Shown here: positions 38,411 to 49,749 of the stretch, one piece after another
How the letters are laid out: each line of letters begins with the position of its first letter
How positions within the stretch are numbered: the stretch's first letter is position 1
Source of the DNA: Mycobacterium paraseoulense
GTDB lineage: Bacteria > Actinomycetota > Actinomycetes > Mycobacteriales > Mycobacteriaceae
Assembly: GCF_010731655.1 (NCBI RefSeq)
Contig: NZ_AP022619.1
Coordinates: forward strand, 5,766,001 to 5,830,000
Direction: 5' to 3'
Length of the DNA: 64,000 nucleotides
The notes under the pieces: model-generated
Told to the model about the DNA's origin: nothing
The model's database searches: none
What the model saw: only the letters and a program-made list of their open reading frames with translations
Translations under genes and position numbers: made by a program

Positions 38411-39715
38411 GTGTCACAAGGTCTTTGGATCGCCGTCGCGGTCATAGCCGTCCTGGTTCTCGTCGCCGCGCTGGTCGCAGGCCTGGTGCGCTACCGCCGC
38501 CGGCGGATCAGCTTCGCGGCCAAGCCGGAGCCCGGCGCGATCGACCGGTCGGGCGGCTACACCGCGTCGTCGGGCATCACCTTCAGCCAGACCTCAACGG
38601 CCGACCGGCTCGACACCACCGGCCTGCCCGCGGTGGGCGACGACGCCACCATTCCGCACGACGCGCCCCGGCGCACCATCTCCGAGGTTCAGCTCCCCGA
38701 ACCGCAGGCACCGGAGAGTCTCGCCCCGCCGCCGGTAGCCCCGGCGCCCCCCGAGACCCCCGAGCCGCCGGCGGCCCCCGAGATCGAGGCCATCGCGCCG
38801 CCCGAGGGCCGGCTGGAGCGACTTCGCGGCCGGCTGGCCCGGTCGCAGAACGCGCTGGGGCGCAGCGTGCTCGGCCTGATCGGCGGCGGCGACCTGGACG
38901 AAGACGCCTGGCAGGACGTCGAGGACACGCTTCTGGTCGCCGACCTGGGCCCGGTGGTCACCGAGTCGGTGATGTCGCAGCTGCGCGCCCGGCTGGCCGG
39001 CAGCGCCGTGCGCACCGAGGCCGACGCGAAGGCCGTCCTGCGTGACGTGCTGATCCGGGAGCTGCACCCCGACATGGACCGCTCGATCCGCGCCCTGCCG
39101 CACGCCGACCACCCGTCGGTGCTGCTGGTCGTGGGAGTCAACGGCACCGGGAAGACGACCACCGTCGGCAAGTTGGCCCGGGTGCTGGTGGCCGACGGGC
39201 GCCGCGTCGTGCTCGGCGCCGCCGACACGTTCCGGGCCGCCGCGGCCGACCAGCTGCAGACCTGGGCGTCCCGGGTCGGCGCGGAGGTGGTGCGCGGGGC
39301 CGAAGGCGCCGACCCCGCATCGGTGGCGTTCGACGCCGTCGACAAGGGCATCGCCTCGGGCGCCGACGTGGTGCTCATCGACACCGCCGGCCGGCTGCAC
39401 ACCAAGGTCGGACTGATGGACGAGCTCGACAAGGTCAAGCGCGTGGTAACACGACGGGCCGAGGTCGACGAGGTGCTGCTGGTGCTCGACGCCACCATCG
39501 GGCAGAACGGGCTGGCCCAGGCGCGGGTGTTCGCCGAAGTCGTCGAGATCACCGGCGCCGTGCTGACCAAGCTCGACGGAACGGCCAAGGGCGGCATCGT
39601 CTTCCGCGTCCAACAGGAACTCGGGGTGCCCGTGAAGCTGGTCGGCCTCGGGGAAGGTCCCGACGATCTGGCACCGTTCGAGCCGGCCGCATTCGTCGAC
39701 GCTCTGCTCGGCTGA
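38411..39715 (+). CDS. ftsY: Signal recognition particle receptor FtsY
   Basis: Membrane receptor GTPase for co-translational targeting. 434 residues: an N-terminal transmembrane anchor (about 5-27), a Pro/Ala/Glu-rich acidic linker (about 90-135), then the NG domain with GVNGTGKTTT (242-251), DTFRAAAADQL, DTAGRLHTK and TKLDGTAKGG. The visible anchor is typical of actinobacterial FtsY, unlike E. coli. GTG 38411. The smc-ftsY order is conserved in many bacteria; its partner ffh is at 46938. Confidence 0.97.
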   Translation: MSQGLWIAVAVIAVLVLVAALVAGLVRYRRRRISFAAKPEPGAIDRSGGYTASSGITFSQTSTADRLDTTGLPAVGDDATIPHDAPRRTISEVQLPEPQAPESLAPPPVAPAPPETPEPPAAPEIEAIAPPEGRLERLRGRLARSQNALGRSVLGLIGGGDLDEDAWQDVEDTLLVADLGPVVTESVMSQLRARLAGSAVRTEADAKAVLRDVLIRELHPDMDRSIRALPHADHPSVLLVVGVNGTGKTTTVGKLARVLVADGRRVVLGAADTFRAAAADQLQTWASRVGAEVVRGAEGADPASVAFDAVDKGIASGADVVLIDTAGRLHTKVGLMDELDKVKRVVTRRAEVDEVLLVLDATIGQNGLAQARVFAEVVEITGAVLTKLDGTAKGGIVFRVQQELGVPVKLVGLGEGPDDLAPFEPAAFVDALLG

Positions 39716-39740
39716 AAGCCCTAACACGCCGAGCGGGACG

Positions 39741-39778
39741 TTAATCCCGCCGAAACACAGCGGCCCCATCGCCGAAAC
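39741..39778 (+). promoter_or_regulatory. GlnR-type binding region upstream of amt
   Basis: Two GAAAC boxes (39752-39756 and 39774-39778) sit in the direct repeat CGCCGAAACAC (39748-39758 and 39770-39780) with a period of 22 bp. TTAAT-N6-GAAAC (39741-39756) fits the actinobacterial GlnR pattern gTnAC-N6-GaAAC, and the 22-bp spacing equals the a-b-a-b periodicity of known amtB sites. The upstream half of the second unit (gcccc) is weak. Located 79-116 bp before the amt GTG. Confidence 0.62.
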
Positions 39779-39856
39779 ACTTATTGCGCAAGGTTCTGGA
39801 TCAGGCCACAGGCGCACGTCTGACGGCCCTTCCCGTGCGACCGGAGGTGATAGCGC

Positions 39857-41631
<1,775 letters not shown>

Positions 41632-41676
41632 CCCTAGCCGCCCATTGCTGAACCGGGCCGGACGGGCCGGGAGGGT

Positions 41677-44142
41677 ATGACAGACCCACCCGACCCGTCC
41701 GGGTCATCTGGAGCGGGAGCTCAAAGCTCCGGCAGGGCAAGCGATCTGGCCGCCGCCCGGCGCCAGCTGCTGTCCGAGGGGCGCGAGCTCGGCGCGGCGG
41801 AGCTGCGGAAAGCCTGGCTGGAGCTCCATGAATCCTGGCTGGTCGCCAAGGCCGGCGAGATCGGCATCACCGACGACAGCGGTTTCGCGATCGTGGGTGT
41901 GGGCGGTTTGGGCCGGCGTGAGCTGCTGCCGTATTCCGACCTCGACCTGATGCTGTTGCACGACAACAAGTCTGACGAGACGTTGCAGCAAGTCGCCGAC
42001 GGGCTGTGGTATCCGTTGTGGGACGCCAATGTTCGGCTCGACCACAGCGTGCGCACGGTGTCGGGGGCCCTGGGCGTCGCCAACAAAGACATGGTGGCGG
42101 CGCTGGGCATGCTCGACGCGCGGCACATCGCCGGGGACGAGCACCTGTCGGCCGAACTCATCGACGGGGCGCGCCGCCAGTGGCGCAGCGCGATCCGATC
42201 CCGTATGGACGAGCTCGTCACGATGACATACGAACGCTGGCAACGGTGCTGGCGCATCGCGCAGCGGGCCGAGCCGGACCTGAAGTCGGGGCGCGGCGGT
42301 CTGCGCGACGTCCAACTGCTCGACGCGCTCGGCGTCGCGCAGCTCATCGACCGCCGCGGCATGGGGCATCCGGACGCGCCGGGCGGCTCGCTGGACGCCG
42401 CGTATCTCACGTTGCTCGACGTGCGCACCGAACTGCACCGGGTGTCCAAACGCGGGCTGGATCAACTGCTGGCGCAGTTCGCCGACGAGGTGAGCGCCGC
42501 GTTGGGGGTAGGGGACCGGTTTGCGTTGTCCCGCATGCTCTCCAGTGTCAGCCGCACCATCGCCTACCACGCCGAAACCGGGCTGCGAACGGCGCAGAAC
42601 GCGCTGCCCCGGCGTGGCCTCACCGCCCTGGTGCGACGCCCGAAGCGCCGCCCCTTGGACGAGGGCGTGGTGGAGTACGACGGCGAGGTGGTGCTTGCCC
42701 GCGACGCCCAACCCCAAACCGATGCCGGATTGGTGTTGCGCGTGGCGGCAGCGTCGGCGAACACCGGCCTGCCCATCAGCGCGGGCACGCTCATGCGGCT
42801 GGCCGACAACGTCCCCGACCTGCCGTCACCCTGGCCACGGGAGGCGCTCGACGACCTGTTGGTGGTGCTCCTGGCCGGGCCCACGACGGTCAACACGATC
42901 GAGTCGCTGGACCGCACCGGGCTGTGGGGCCGCATCTTCCCGGAATGGGACGCGGTCCGTGACCTGCCCCCGCGCGACGTCTCGCACAAGTGGACCGTCG
43001 ACCGGCACATCGTCGAAACGACCGTGAACGCAGCGCCGCTCACCACCCGTGTGGCGCGCTCGGACCTGCTGGCGCTCGGCGCGCTGCTGCACGACATCGG
43101 CAAGGGTCGCGGCACGGACCACTGCGTGCTGGGCGCCGAATTGACCATCCCGATCGCCAACCGGCTCGGACTCTCGGCGCAGGACACCGACACGCTGGCG
43201 GGCATGGTCCGCCACCACCTGCTACTGCCGATCACGGCCACCCGAAGCGACCTCAACGACCCGAAGACCATCGCGTCGGTGGCCGCCGCACTGCACGGTG
43301 ACCCCCAGCTGCTCGAGCTCCTGCACGCGCTGGCGGAGGCCGACTCTAAGGCCACCGGGCCGGGGGTGTGGAGCGACTGGAAGGCCTCCTTGATCGACGA
43401 CCTGGTCCGCCGCTGCCGGCTGGTGATGGCCGGTGAGCCGCTTCCGGAAGCGGAACCGATTTCGCCACATTATCTTTCGCTGGCGGCCGACCGCGGGGTG
43501 CACGTGGAGATCAACCCCGGCGACCAGGAGCGGTTGACCGCGGTGATGCTGGCGCCGGACCAGCGCGGGCTGGTGTCGAAAGCCGCCGCGGTGCTGGCGT
43601 TGAACTCGCTGCGCATCCACTCGGCGCTGGCCAACATTCACGAGGGCGTCGCGATCGTCGAGTTCGTCGTGTCGCCGGTGTTCGGTTCGCCGCCGGAATC
43701 AGGCCTGCTGCGGCAGCAATTCAACGGCGCACTGGCCGGCCACCTCGATGTCCTCGGCACCCTCGAGCGGCGCGACAGCGACGCCATCAGCGCCGCCAGC
43801 GCGCGGGCCGGCGAGATTCAGGCCGGGGTGCCCGTGACCCGGTCCACGGCTCCGCCGCGGATCCTGTGGCTGGACACGGTGACCGTCGGCCAGTTGATCT
43901 TCGAAGTCCGCGCCATGGACCGCCTGGGTCTGCTCGCGCTGCTGACCAATGCGCTGGAGCGTGCGGGCGCCGACATCGTCTGGGCCAAGGTCAACACCTT
44001 CGGCTCGACGGCGGCCGACGTCTTCTGCGTGACGGTGCCGGCACACGCCGAACAGGACGCGAGGGCCGCGATCGAGCAGAACCTGCTGGCCGTGTTGGGC
44101 GGCCCCGCGGTCGAAGTGCTCGAGGAGCCCGTCGGCGACTAG
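41677..44142 (+). CDS. glnD: PII nucleotidyltransferase/deadenylylase GlnD
   Basis: Modifies and demodifies PII according to glutamine. 821 residues: a nucleotidyltransferase domain with [19 protein letters not shown] (about 74-92, catalytic GG and DxD), an HD hydrolase domain ([11 protein letters not shown], about 470-480, later [10 protein letters not shown]), and two C-terminal ACT domains (about 615-700 and 735-815) for glutamine sensing. In corynebacteria the homologue is an adenylyltransferase rather than a uridylyltransferase; the same is expected here. GGGAGG precedes the ATG at 41677. Confidence 0.95.
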   Translation: MTDPPDPSGSSGAGAQSSGRASDLAAARRQLLSEGRELGAAELRKAWLELHESWLVAKAGEIGITDDSGFAIVGVGGLGRRELLPYSDLDLMLLHDNKSDETLQQVADGLWYPLWDANVRLDHSVRTVSGALGVANKDMVAALGMLDARHIAGDEHLSAELIDGARRQWRSAIRSRMDELVTMTYERWQRCWRIAQRAEPDLKSGRGGLRDVQLLDALGVAQLIDRRGMGHPDAPGGSLDAAYLTLLDVRTELHRVSKRGLDQLLAQFADEVSAALGVGDRFALSRMLSSVSRTIAYHAETGLRTAQNALPRRGLTALVRRPKRRPLDEGVVEYDGEVVLARDAQPQTDAGLVLRVAAASANTGLPISAGTLMRLADNVPDLPSPWPREALDDLLVVLLAGPTTVNTIESLDRTGLWGRIFPEWDAVRDLPPRDVSHKWTVDRHIVETTVNAAPLTTRVARSDLLALGALLHDIGKGRGTDHCVLGAELTIPIANRLGLSAQDTDTLAGMVRHHLLLPITATRSDLNDPKTIASVAAALHGDPQLLELLHALAEADSKATGPGVWSDWKASLIDDLVRRCRLVMAGEPLPEAEPISPHYLSLAADRGVHVEINPGDQERLTAVMLAPDQRGLVSKAAAVLALNSLRIHSALANIHEGVAIVEFVVSPVFGSPPESGLLRQQFNGALAGHLDVLGTLERRDSDAISAASARAGEIQAGVPVTRSTAPPRILWLDTVTVGQLIFEVRAMDRLGLLALLTNALERAGADIVWAKVNTFGSTAADVFCVTVPAHAEQDARAAIEQNLLAVLGGPAVEVLEEPVGD

Positions 44143-44148
44143 CGGTTT

Positions 44149-45882
44149 TCAGGAGTGCTCGACATTGAGCTGCCGCAACGCCTCGATGCGGGCCTGGATC
44201 TGCTCGCGGGTCGCGGCGGCGATCGGCGGCCCCCCGCAACGACGGCGAAGTTCGTTGTGAATCCAGCCGTGCGGCTTGCCGGTGCGGTGATGCGTGGCCG
44301 ACACGAGGGTGTTGAGCTCACGGCGCAGCTCGCGCAGCTGGCCATGCATCGACGGCGGCGCCGACGCCGCGGCGGGCGCCCCCCGCGCGGCCCGTCGCTG
44401 CAGCTGTTCGTCCTGACGGCGGTGCAGCAGCGCCCGCATCTGTTCGGCATCGAGCAGGCCCGGGATGCCGAGGTAGTCGGCCTCCTCGTCGCTGCCGGCG
44501 GGGGCGGCGGTGCCGAATGACGACCCGTCGAAGATGACCTGATCCAGCTCCGCGTCGGCGCCCAAAGAGGTGAAGCCGTTGTCGATCTCGGTCTTCTCGG
44601 TTTGCGTTCTGACGGCGGGGTCACCGTCGAGGGGATCCTCGGCCGGGCGGTGTGGCTCGCCGAGCACGTGGTTGCGCTGGGCCTCCAGCTCGCTGGCGAG
44701 CTGCAGCAGGCTGGGCACCGACGGCAGGAAGATGCTCGCGGTCTCGCCCGGCCTGCGTGACCGGACGAACCGGCCGATGGCCTGGGCGAAGAACAGGGGA
44801 GTCGAGGCGCTGGTGGCGTAGATGCCGACCGAGAGCCGGGGCACGTCGACGCCTTCGGACACCATGCGCACCGCCACCAGCCACCGGCTGGTACCGGCGG
44901 CGAATTCGCTGATGCGCGCGGACGATCCGGGATCGTCGGACAGCACCACCGTCGGCGCCTCCGAGGTCAGCGCCGTCAGCAGGGCGGCGTAGGCGCGGGC
45001 CGCCGTGCGGTCGGAGGCGATGATCATGCCGCCGGCGTCGGGCACGTGCGCGCGTTTCTGGCGCAGCCGCTGGTCGGCGGCCGCGATCACCGCGGGCATC
45101 CATTCACCGGCGGGGTCGAGCGCCGTCCGCCAGGCCCGGGCGGTCTGCTCGGCGGTCAGCGGCTCGCCCAGCCGCGCGGCATGCTCCTCGCCGGCGCTGT
45201 CGCGCCAGCGGGCCTCCCCGGAGTACGCCAGGAAGACCACCGGCCGGACCACCCCGTCGGCGAGCGCCTCGGCGTAGCCGTAGATGTGGTCGGCCCGCGA
45301 ACGCCGCACCCCGTCGCCGCCGGCCTCGTACTCCACGAACGGGATGGGGCTGTCGTCGCTGCGGAACGGCGTGCCCGTCAGGGCGAGCCGGCGGGTGGCG
45401 TCGCTGAAGGCCTCACGGATGGCCTCCCCCCAGGTCTTGGCGTCACCGCCGTGGTGGATCTCGTCGAAGACCACCAGGGTCCTGCGCTGCTCGGTGCGCA
45501 CCCGGTGCAGGGTCGGGTGCGCCGCGACCTGCGCGTAGGTGACCATCACGCCGTGGTACTCGCCCGAGGTGTGGGCGGTGCTGTTCGAGAACCTCGGGTC
45601 CAGGGCGATCCCGTGGCGTGCCGCGGCCTGCGCCCACTGCACCTTGAGGTGCTCGGTGGGCACCACCACCGTGATCTGCTCGACGGCGCGTTGGGTGAGC
45701 AGTTCGGCCGCCACCCGCAGGGCGAACGTGGTCTTCCCGGACCCCGGGGTGGCCACCGCCAGGAAATCGCGCGGCTGGGCGGCCAGGTATTTCACCAACG
45801 CCCGGCGCTGCCAGCCGCGCAGCGCCCGGCCACCGTCGTCGCCCGCGGAGGACTCCGTGCGAACGACCGGTTGCACGGACAT
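44149..45882 (-). CDS. SF2 DEAD/DEAH-type helicase (Rv2917-like)
   Basis: 577 residues from ATG 45882. Superfamily 2 motifs: ATPGSGKTT (44-52, Walker A), VVVPTEHL (Ia), FDEIHHGGD (about 143, Walker B DEIH), LTGTPFRSDD (III), and QAIGRFVRSRRPGE (about 395, motif VI). The C-terminal ~170 residues are charged and Ala/Arg-rich. It resembles XPB/ResIII-like helicases of unknown role. The longer frame to 45954 is less likely, since GGGGGGAA stands right before ATG 45882. Converges on glnD with 6 bp between stops, as in M. tuberculosis. Confidence 0.87.
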   Translation of the reverse strand: MSVQPVVRTESSAGDDGGRALRGWQRRALVKYLAAQPRDFLAVATPGSGKTTFALRVAAELLTQRAVEQITVVVPTEHLKVQWAQAAARHGIALDPRFSNSTAHTSGEYHGVMVTYAQVAAHPTLHRVRTEQRRTLVVFDEIHHGGDAKTWGEAIREAFSDATRRLALTGTPFRSDDSPIPFVEYEAGGDGVRRSRADHIYGYAEALADGVVRPVVFLAYSGEARWRDSAGEEHAARLGEPLTAEQTARAWRTALDPAGEWMPAVIAAADQRLRQKRAHVPDAGGMIIASDRTAARAYAALLTALTSEAPTVVLSDDPGSSARISEFAAGTSRWLVAVRMVSEGVDVPRLSVGIYATSASTPLFFAQAIGRFVRSRRPGETASIFLPSVPSLLQLASELEAQRNHVLGEPHRPAEDPLDGDPAVRTQTEKTEIDNGFTSLGADAELDQVIFDGSSFGTAAPAGSDEEADYLGIPGLLDAEQMRALLHRRQDEQLQRRAARGAPAAASAPPSMHGQLRELRRELNTLVSATHHRTGKPHGWIHNELRRRCGGPPIAAATREQIQARIEALRQLNVEHS

Positions 45883-45986
45883 TTCCCCCCGTAGTTGCAG
45901 TTTTGGATCGTCGACGGCCCGGATAAGTGGCGGACGTGAAATGTAGCACGCCAACGCTTTTCGGCGCAGTAGCGACTCGAGTGCGG

Positions 45987-46790
45987 TTAGCGCGCCCGGC
46001 TGGTGAGGTCGCGGGCCGCCAGCCAGGCGTCGATGCGTTGCGCGACGTCAGCCCACCCCGGCTCGAGCATCATGTTGTGACCCATCGAGAAGAATTCCGG
46101 TTCGGTCCGGTAGGCCCGCGCCGTTGCGCGCACATCGCCGACGCTGACGAAGCCGTCGTGCTCGGCGCCCAGGACCAGGATCGGGGTCCTCACCCGCCGG
46201 GTCTTGACGCGGCGGACCATCGGGTCGGTCATGGCGGCGCGCATGCTCTCGGCCCCGGCGCGCTGCATGCAGGATTCGACGACGGCCTCGGGCGTGTCGG
46301 CGCAGAACAGATATTCGCGGGTCAGCTCCGGGGTGGCGAGGAATTTCAGCAGCGTGCGGTCGGTCCAGGCTTCCATCGTCATCGACGGCCGGCGGCGCCA
46401 GACGCGCACCGCCAATCTGAGCACGCCCTGCGGCGGCACGGAACCCACCAGCACCGCCGCCGGCGCGCGGTGTCCTTCGAGGTAGCGCTGGATCACGAAA
46501 CCGCCCAACGAATGGCCGACGAGTATGGGGCCACCACCCAGGTCGCCGGCCACCGAACGGACGTCGTCGATGTAGTCGGCGATCGAAACCTTGTGCAACG
46601 GCTTCGCGGTCGGGCTGCCGCCGTGTCCGCGCAGGCTCACGGCGACGGCGCGGTAGCCCGCGTCGGCGAAGAAGTCCAGGAAATGCTCCCAGCACCACGC
46701 GCCGTGCCAGCCGCCGTGCACGAAGAGCAGCGGCACGGGATGATCCGGGCTGCAGGATCCCTTGTCGATCACCTCGAGCATGGGAACCAT
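45987..46790 (-). CDS. Alpha/beta-fold hydrolase
   Basis: 267 residues. FVHGGWHGAWCWE (about 23-35) is the oxyanion region, VGHSLGG (about 91-97) holds the nucleophile Ser, LVLGAEHDGFV supplies the acid Asp, and GHNMMLEPGW supplies the catalytic His. A second ATG three codons downstream (46781) is possible. I do not recall it between the helicase and ffh in M. tuberculosis, so it may be lineage-specific. Substrate unknown. Confidence 0.88.
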   Translation of the reverse strand: MVPMLEVIDKGSCSPDHPVPLLFVHGGWHGAWCWEHFLDFFADAGYRAVAVSLRGHGGSPTAKPLHKVSIADYIDDVRSVAGDLGGGPILVGHSLGGFVIQRYLEGHRAPAAVLVGSVPPQGVLRLAVRVWRRRPSMTMEAWTDRTLLKFLATPELTREYLFCADTPEAVVESCMQRAGAESMRAAMTDPMVRRVKTRRVRTPILVLGAEHDGFVSVGDVRATARAYRTEPEFFSMGHNMMLEPGWADVAQRIDAWLAARDLTSRAR

Positions 46791-46937
46791 TCAATAGCGC
46801 GCTCGCCTGCGCCGAGACTGAAATCACGCACGCGCTCATCGGCGTGTCGTGTGCGTAGTTGCGGTGTCGTGGTCGATGGGCGGCGCCGAGTCGCCGCGCT
46901 GGGCCCGCCTCGCCGGGGCCTCCACTAGGCTGGCGGG

Positions 46938-48494
46938 GTGTTTGAATCGCTGTCCGACCGGTTGACCGGTGCCCTTCAGGGACTACGCGGCAAGGGTCGA
47001 CTGACCGACGCCGACATCGAGGCCACCACCCGCGAGATCCGCCTGGCGCTGCTGGAAGCCGATGTGTCGCTGCCCGTGGTGCGGGCGTTCGTCACCCGGA
47101 TCAAAGACCGCGCCAAGGGCGCCGAGGTTTCCGGTGCGCTCAACCCGGCGCAGCAGGTCGTCAAGATCGTCAACGAGGAACTGATCGGCATCCTGGGTGG
47201 GGAGACCCGCCAGCTGGCGTTCGCCAAGACGCCGCCGACCGTGGTGATGCTCGCCGGCCTGCAGGGTTCCGGTAAGACGTCGCTGGCCGGCAAGCTGGCC
47301 GCGTGGCTGCGCGGACAGGGGCACACGCCGCTGCTGGTGGCGTGCGACCTGCAGCGCCCGGCGGCGGTGAACCAGCTGCAAGTCGTCGGTGAACGCGCCG
47401 GGGTGCCGGTGTTCGCGCCCCATCCCGGCGAGTCCCCCGAATCGGGGCCGGGCGACCCGGTCGCGGTGGCGGCGGCGGGGCTCGCCGAGGCCCGGGCCAA
47501 GCATTTCGACGTCGTCATCGTCGACACCGCCGGCCGGCTGGGCATCGACGACGAGCTGATGGCCCAGGCCGCGGCCATCCGCGACGCCGTCAATCCCGAC
47601 GAGGTCCTGTTCGTCCTGGACGCGATGATCGGGCAGGACGCCGTCACCACCGCCGAGGCGTTCCGCGAGGGCGTCGGTTTCACCGGCGTGGTGTTGACCA
47701 AGCTCGACGGCGACGCCCGCGGCGGCGCCGCGCTCTCGGTCCGCGAGGTGACCGGCGTCCCAATCCTTTTCGCCTCCACCGGCGAGAAGCTGGAGGACTT
47801 CGACGTCTTCCACCCCGACCGGATGGCCAGCCGCATCCTGGGCATGGGCGACGTGCTGAGCCTGATCGAGCAGGCCGAGCAGGTCTTCGACGCCCAGCAG
47901 GCCGAGGCCGCCGCCGCCAAGATCGGCACCGGCGAGCTCACGCTCGAGGACTTCCTCGAGCAGATGCTCGCCATCCGCAAGATGGGTCCGATCGGCAACC
48001 TGCTGGGCATGCTGCCCGGGGCCGGCCAGATGAAGGATGCGCTGGCCCAGGTCGACGACAAGCAGCTCGACCGCCTGCAGGCCATCATCCGCGGCATGAC
48101 GCCCGAAGAGCGGGCCGACCCCAAGATCATCAACGCGTCGCGGCGGCTGCGCATCGCCAACGGCTCGGGTGTGACCGTGTCCGAGGTGAACCAGCTGGTC
48201 GACCGCTTCTTCGAGGCCCGCAAGATGATGTCGTCGATGCTCGGCGGCATGGGCATCCCGGGCATGGGCCGCAAGTCCGCGACCCGAAAGGCCAAGGGCG
48301 GCAAGGGCAAAAAGGGCAAGAAGGGCGGCCGGGGCCCGACGCCGCCCAAGGTCCGGAACCCGCTCGGCGCCGCGATGCCGGGCATGCCGGCCGGCTTCCC
48401 CGACCTCTCGCACATGCCCGAGGGCCTCAACGAGCTGCCGCCCGGGCTGGCGGACTTCGACCTGTCCAAACTCAAGTTCCCGGGCAAGCCGTGA
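46938..48494 (+). CDS. ffh: Signal recognition particle protein Ffh
   Basis: SRP54 GTPase that binds signal peptides and 4.5S RNA. 518 residues: N domain (about 1-90), G domain with GLQGSGKTS (107-115), DLQRPAAVNQL, DTAGRLGID and TKLDGDARGG, and a Met-rich M domain (about 320-440, with MLGGMGIPGMGRKS). A Lys/Gly-rich stretch (KGGKGKKGKKGGRG) precedes a hydrophobic tail that extends beyond the E. coli protein. TAGGCT (46926-46931) is 6 nt upstream of GTG 46938, suggesting a leaderless transcript. Confidence 0.97.
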   Translation: MFESLSDRLTGALQGLRGKGRLTDADIEATTREIRLALLEADVSLPVVRAFVTRIKDRAKGAEVSGALNPAQQVVKIVNEELIGILGGETRQLAFAKTPPTVVMLAGLQGSGKTSLAGKLAAWLRGQGHTPLLVACDLQRPAAVNQLQVVGERAGVPVFAPHPGESPESGPGDPVAVAAAGLAEARAKHFDVVIVDTAGRLGIDDELMAQAAAIRDAVNPDEVLFVLDAMIGQDAVTTAEAFREGVGFTGVVLTKLDGDARGGAALSVREVTGVPILFASTGEKLEDFDVFHPDRMASRILGMGDVLSLIEQAEQVFDAQQAEAAAAKIGTGELTLEDFLEQMLAIRKMGPIGNLLGMLPGAGQMKDALAQVDDKQLDRLQAIIRGMTPEERADPKIINASRRLRIANGSGVTVSEVNQLVDRFFEARKMMSSMLGGMGIPGMGRKSATRKAKGGKGKKGKKGGRGPTPPKVRNPLGAAMPGMPAGFPDLSHMPEGLNELPPGLADFDLSKLKFPGKP

Positions 48495-48510
48495 CGATCG
48501 CCAGCGCGGC

Positions 48511-48540
48511 GGTGGGGGCACCTCCCGCTTGCGGGGGACC
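48511..48540. repeat. Palindromic intergenic element after ffh
   Basis: GGTGGGGGCACC is followed by CTCCCGCTTGCGGGGGACC. CCCGC/GCGGG arms around TT form a tight hairpin, and the outer GGT/ACC also pair. It sits between the ffh stop (48494) and the next GTG (48575). The same motif is, from memory, a frequent intergenic repeat in mycobacteria. It could attenuate or process the transcript. Confidence 0.5.
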
Positions 48541-48574
48541 GGGCGACCATCGGACCGGACGAAAGTAACCCGCC

Positions 48575-49654
48575 GTGCGCATGCACGTGCGAGGTGTCGG
48601 GCTGCCCCACGAGAACCCAACCGAGCTGTGGATCGTCGACGGCCGCATCAGCACCGAGCCGGTCGCCGGGGCCGACACCGTCTTCGACGGCGGCTGGCTC
48701 ATCCCCGGAATGGTCGATGCGCACTGCCACGTCGGCCTCGGCCACCACGGCGAGGTCCCGCTCGACGAGGCGATCGCGCAGGCCGAGACCGAACGCGACG
48801 TGGGGGCGCTGCTGCTGCGCGACTGCGGTTCACCGACCGATACCCGCAGCCTCGACGACCACGACGACCTGCCCCGCATCATCCGGGCCGGACGGCATCT
48901 GGCCCGCCCGAAGCGCTACATCCCGGGCTTCGCCGTCGAGCTCGACGACGAATCCGGGCTGCCGGCCGCGGTGGCCGAGCAGGCCAAGCGCGGGGACGGC
49001 TGGGTCAAGCTGGTCGGCGACTGGATCGACCGCAAGGTCGGCGATCTGGCACCCCTGTGGTCCGACGACGTCCTCACGGCCGCCATCGACGCCGCGCACG
49101 CTCACGGCGCCCGCGTCACCGCCCACGTCTTCGGCGAGGACGCCCTGCCCGGGTTGATCAACGCCGGCATCGACTGCATCGAACACGGCACCGGGCTCAC
49201 CGACGACACGATCGCGATGATGGTCGACCGCGGAACCGCGTTGGTGCCCACGCTGATCAATGTCGAGAACTTTCCGGGCATCGCCGACGCCGCGTCGAAG
49301 TATCCGACCTACGCCGCCCACATGCGCGACCTCTACGCCCGCTGCTATCCGCGGGTGGCGGCGGCGCGCGACGCCGGCGTGCGGGTGTACGCCGGCAGCG
49401 ATGCCGGCAGCACGGTCGCGCACGGCCGGATCGCCGACGAGGTCGAGGCGCTCAAGCGCATCGGGATGAGCCCCACCGAGGCGTTGGGCGCGGCCTGCTG
49501 GGACGCGCGCCGCTGGCTGGGCCGGGCCGGCCTCGACCATGGCGCGTCGGCCGACCTGCTGTGCTACTCCGACGACCCGCGGTCCGGTCCAGGCGTGCTA
49601 CGGCGCCCTGACCTGGTGATATTGCGCGGGAAGGTGTTCGGGTCGCCGGTGTAG
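48575..49654 (+). CDS. Amidohydrolase-superfamily protein (Rv2915c-like)
   Basis: Metal-dependent hydrolase with a TIM barrel, 359 residues. LIPGMVDAHCHVG (about 43-55) provides the HxH metal pair; further ligands are in THVFGEDAL-like and EHGTGL segments (about 187-211), and YAGSDAG (about 270) supplies the terminal Asp. It belongs with imidazolonepropionase/prolidase-like amidohydrolases; substrate unknown. GTG 48575. In M. tuberculosis pknI lies between this gene and the next one; here there are only 95 bp. Confidence 0.87.
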   Translation: MRMHVRGVGLPHENPTELWIVDGRISTEPVAGADTVFDGGWLIPGMVDAHCHVGLGHHGEVPLDEAIAQAETERDVGALLLRDCGSPTDTRSLDDHDDLPRIIRAGRHLARPKRYIPGFAVELDDESGLPAAVAEQAKRGDGWVKLVGDWIDRKVGDLAPLWSDDVLTAAIDAAHAHGARVTAHVFGEDALPGLINAGIDCIEHGTGLTDDTIAMMVDRGTALVPTLINVENFPGIADAASKYPTYAAHMRDLYARCYPRVAAARDAGVRVYAGSDAGSTVAHGRIADEVEALKRIGMSPTEALGAACWDARRWLGRAGLDHGASADLLCYSDDPRSGPGVLRRPDLVILRGKVFGSPV

Positions 49655-49749
49655 CCCGGTCGACGGATCGGCGCGCCGAAACAGAAAAGATTGCGAGTGC
49701 TTGCTATCTATGTTACGGTCCGTGTCACCACGAGGACCTGGAGGCAAGA

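Noticed and set aside
46983..48748. Two long minus-strand frames opposite ffh
   Set aside because: Antisense shadows of the SRP GTPase gene; no start region or motif supports them.
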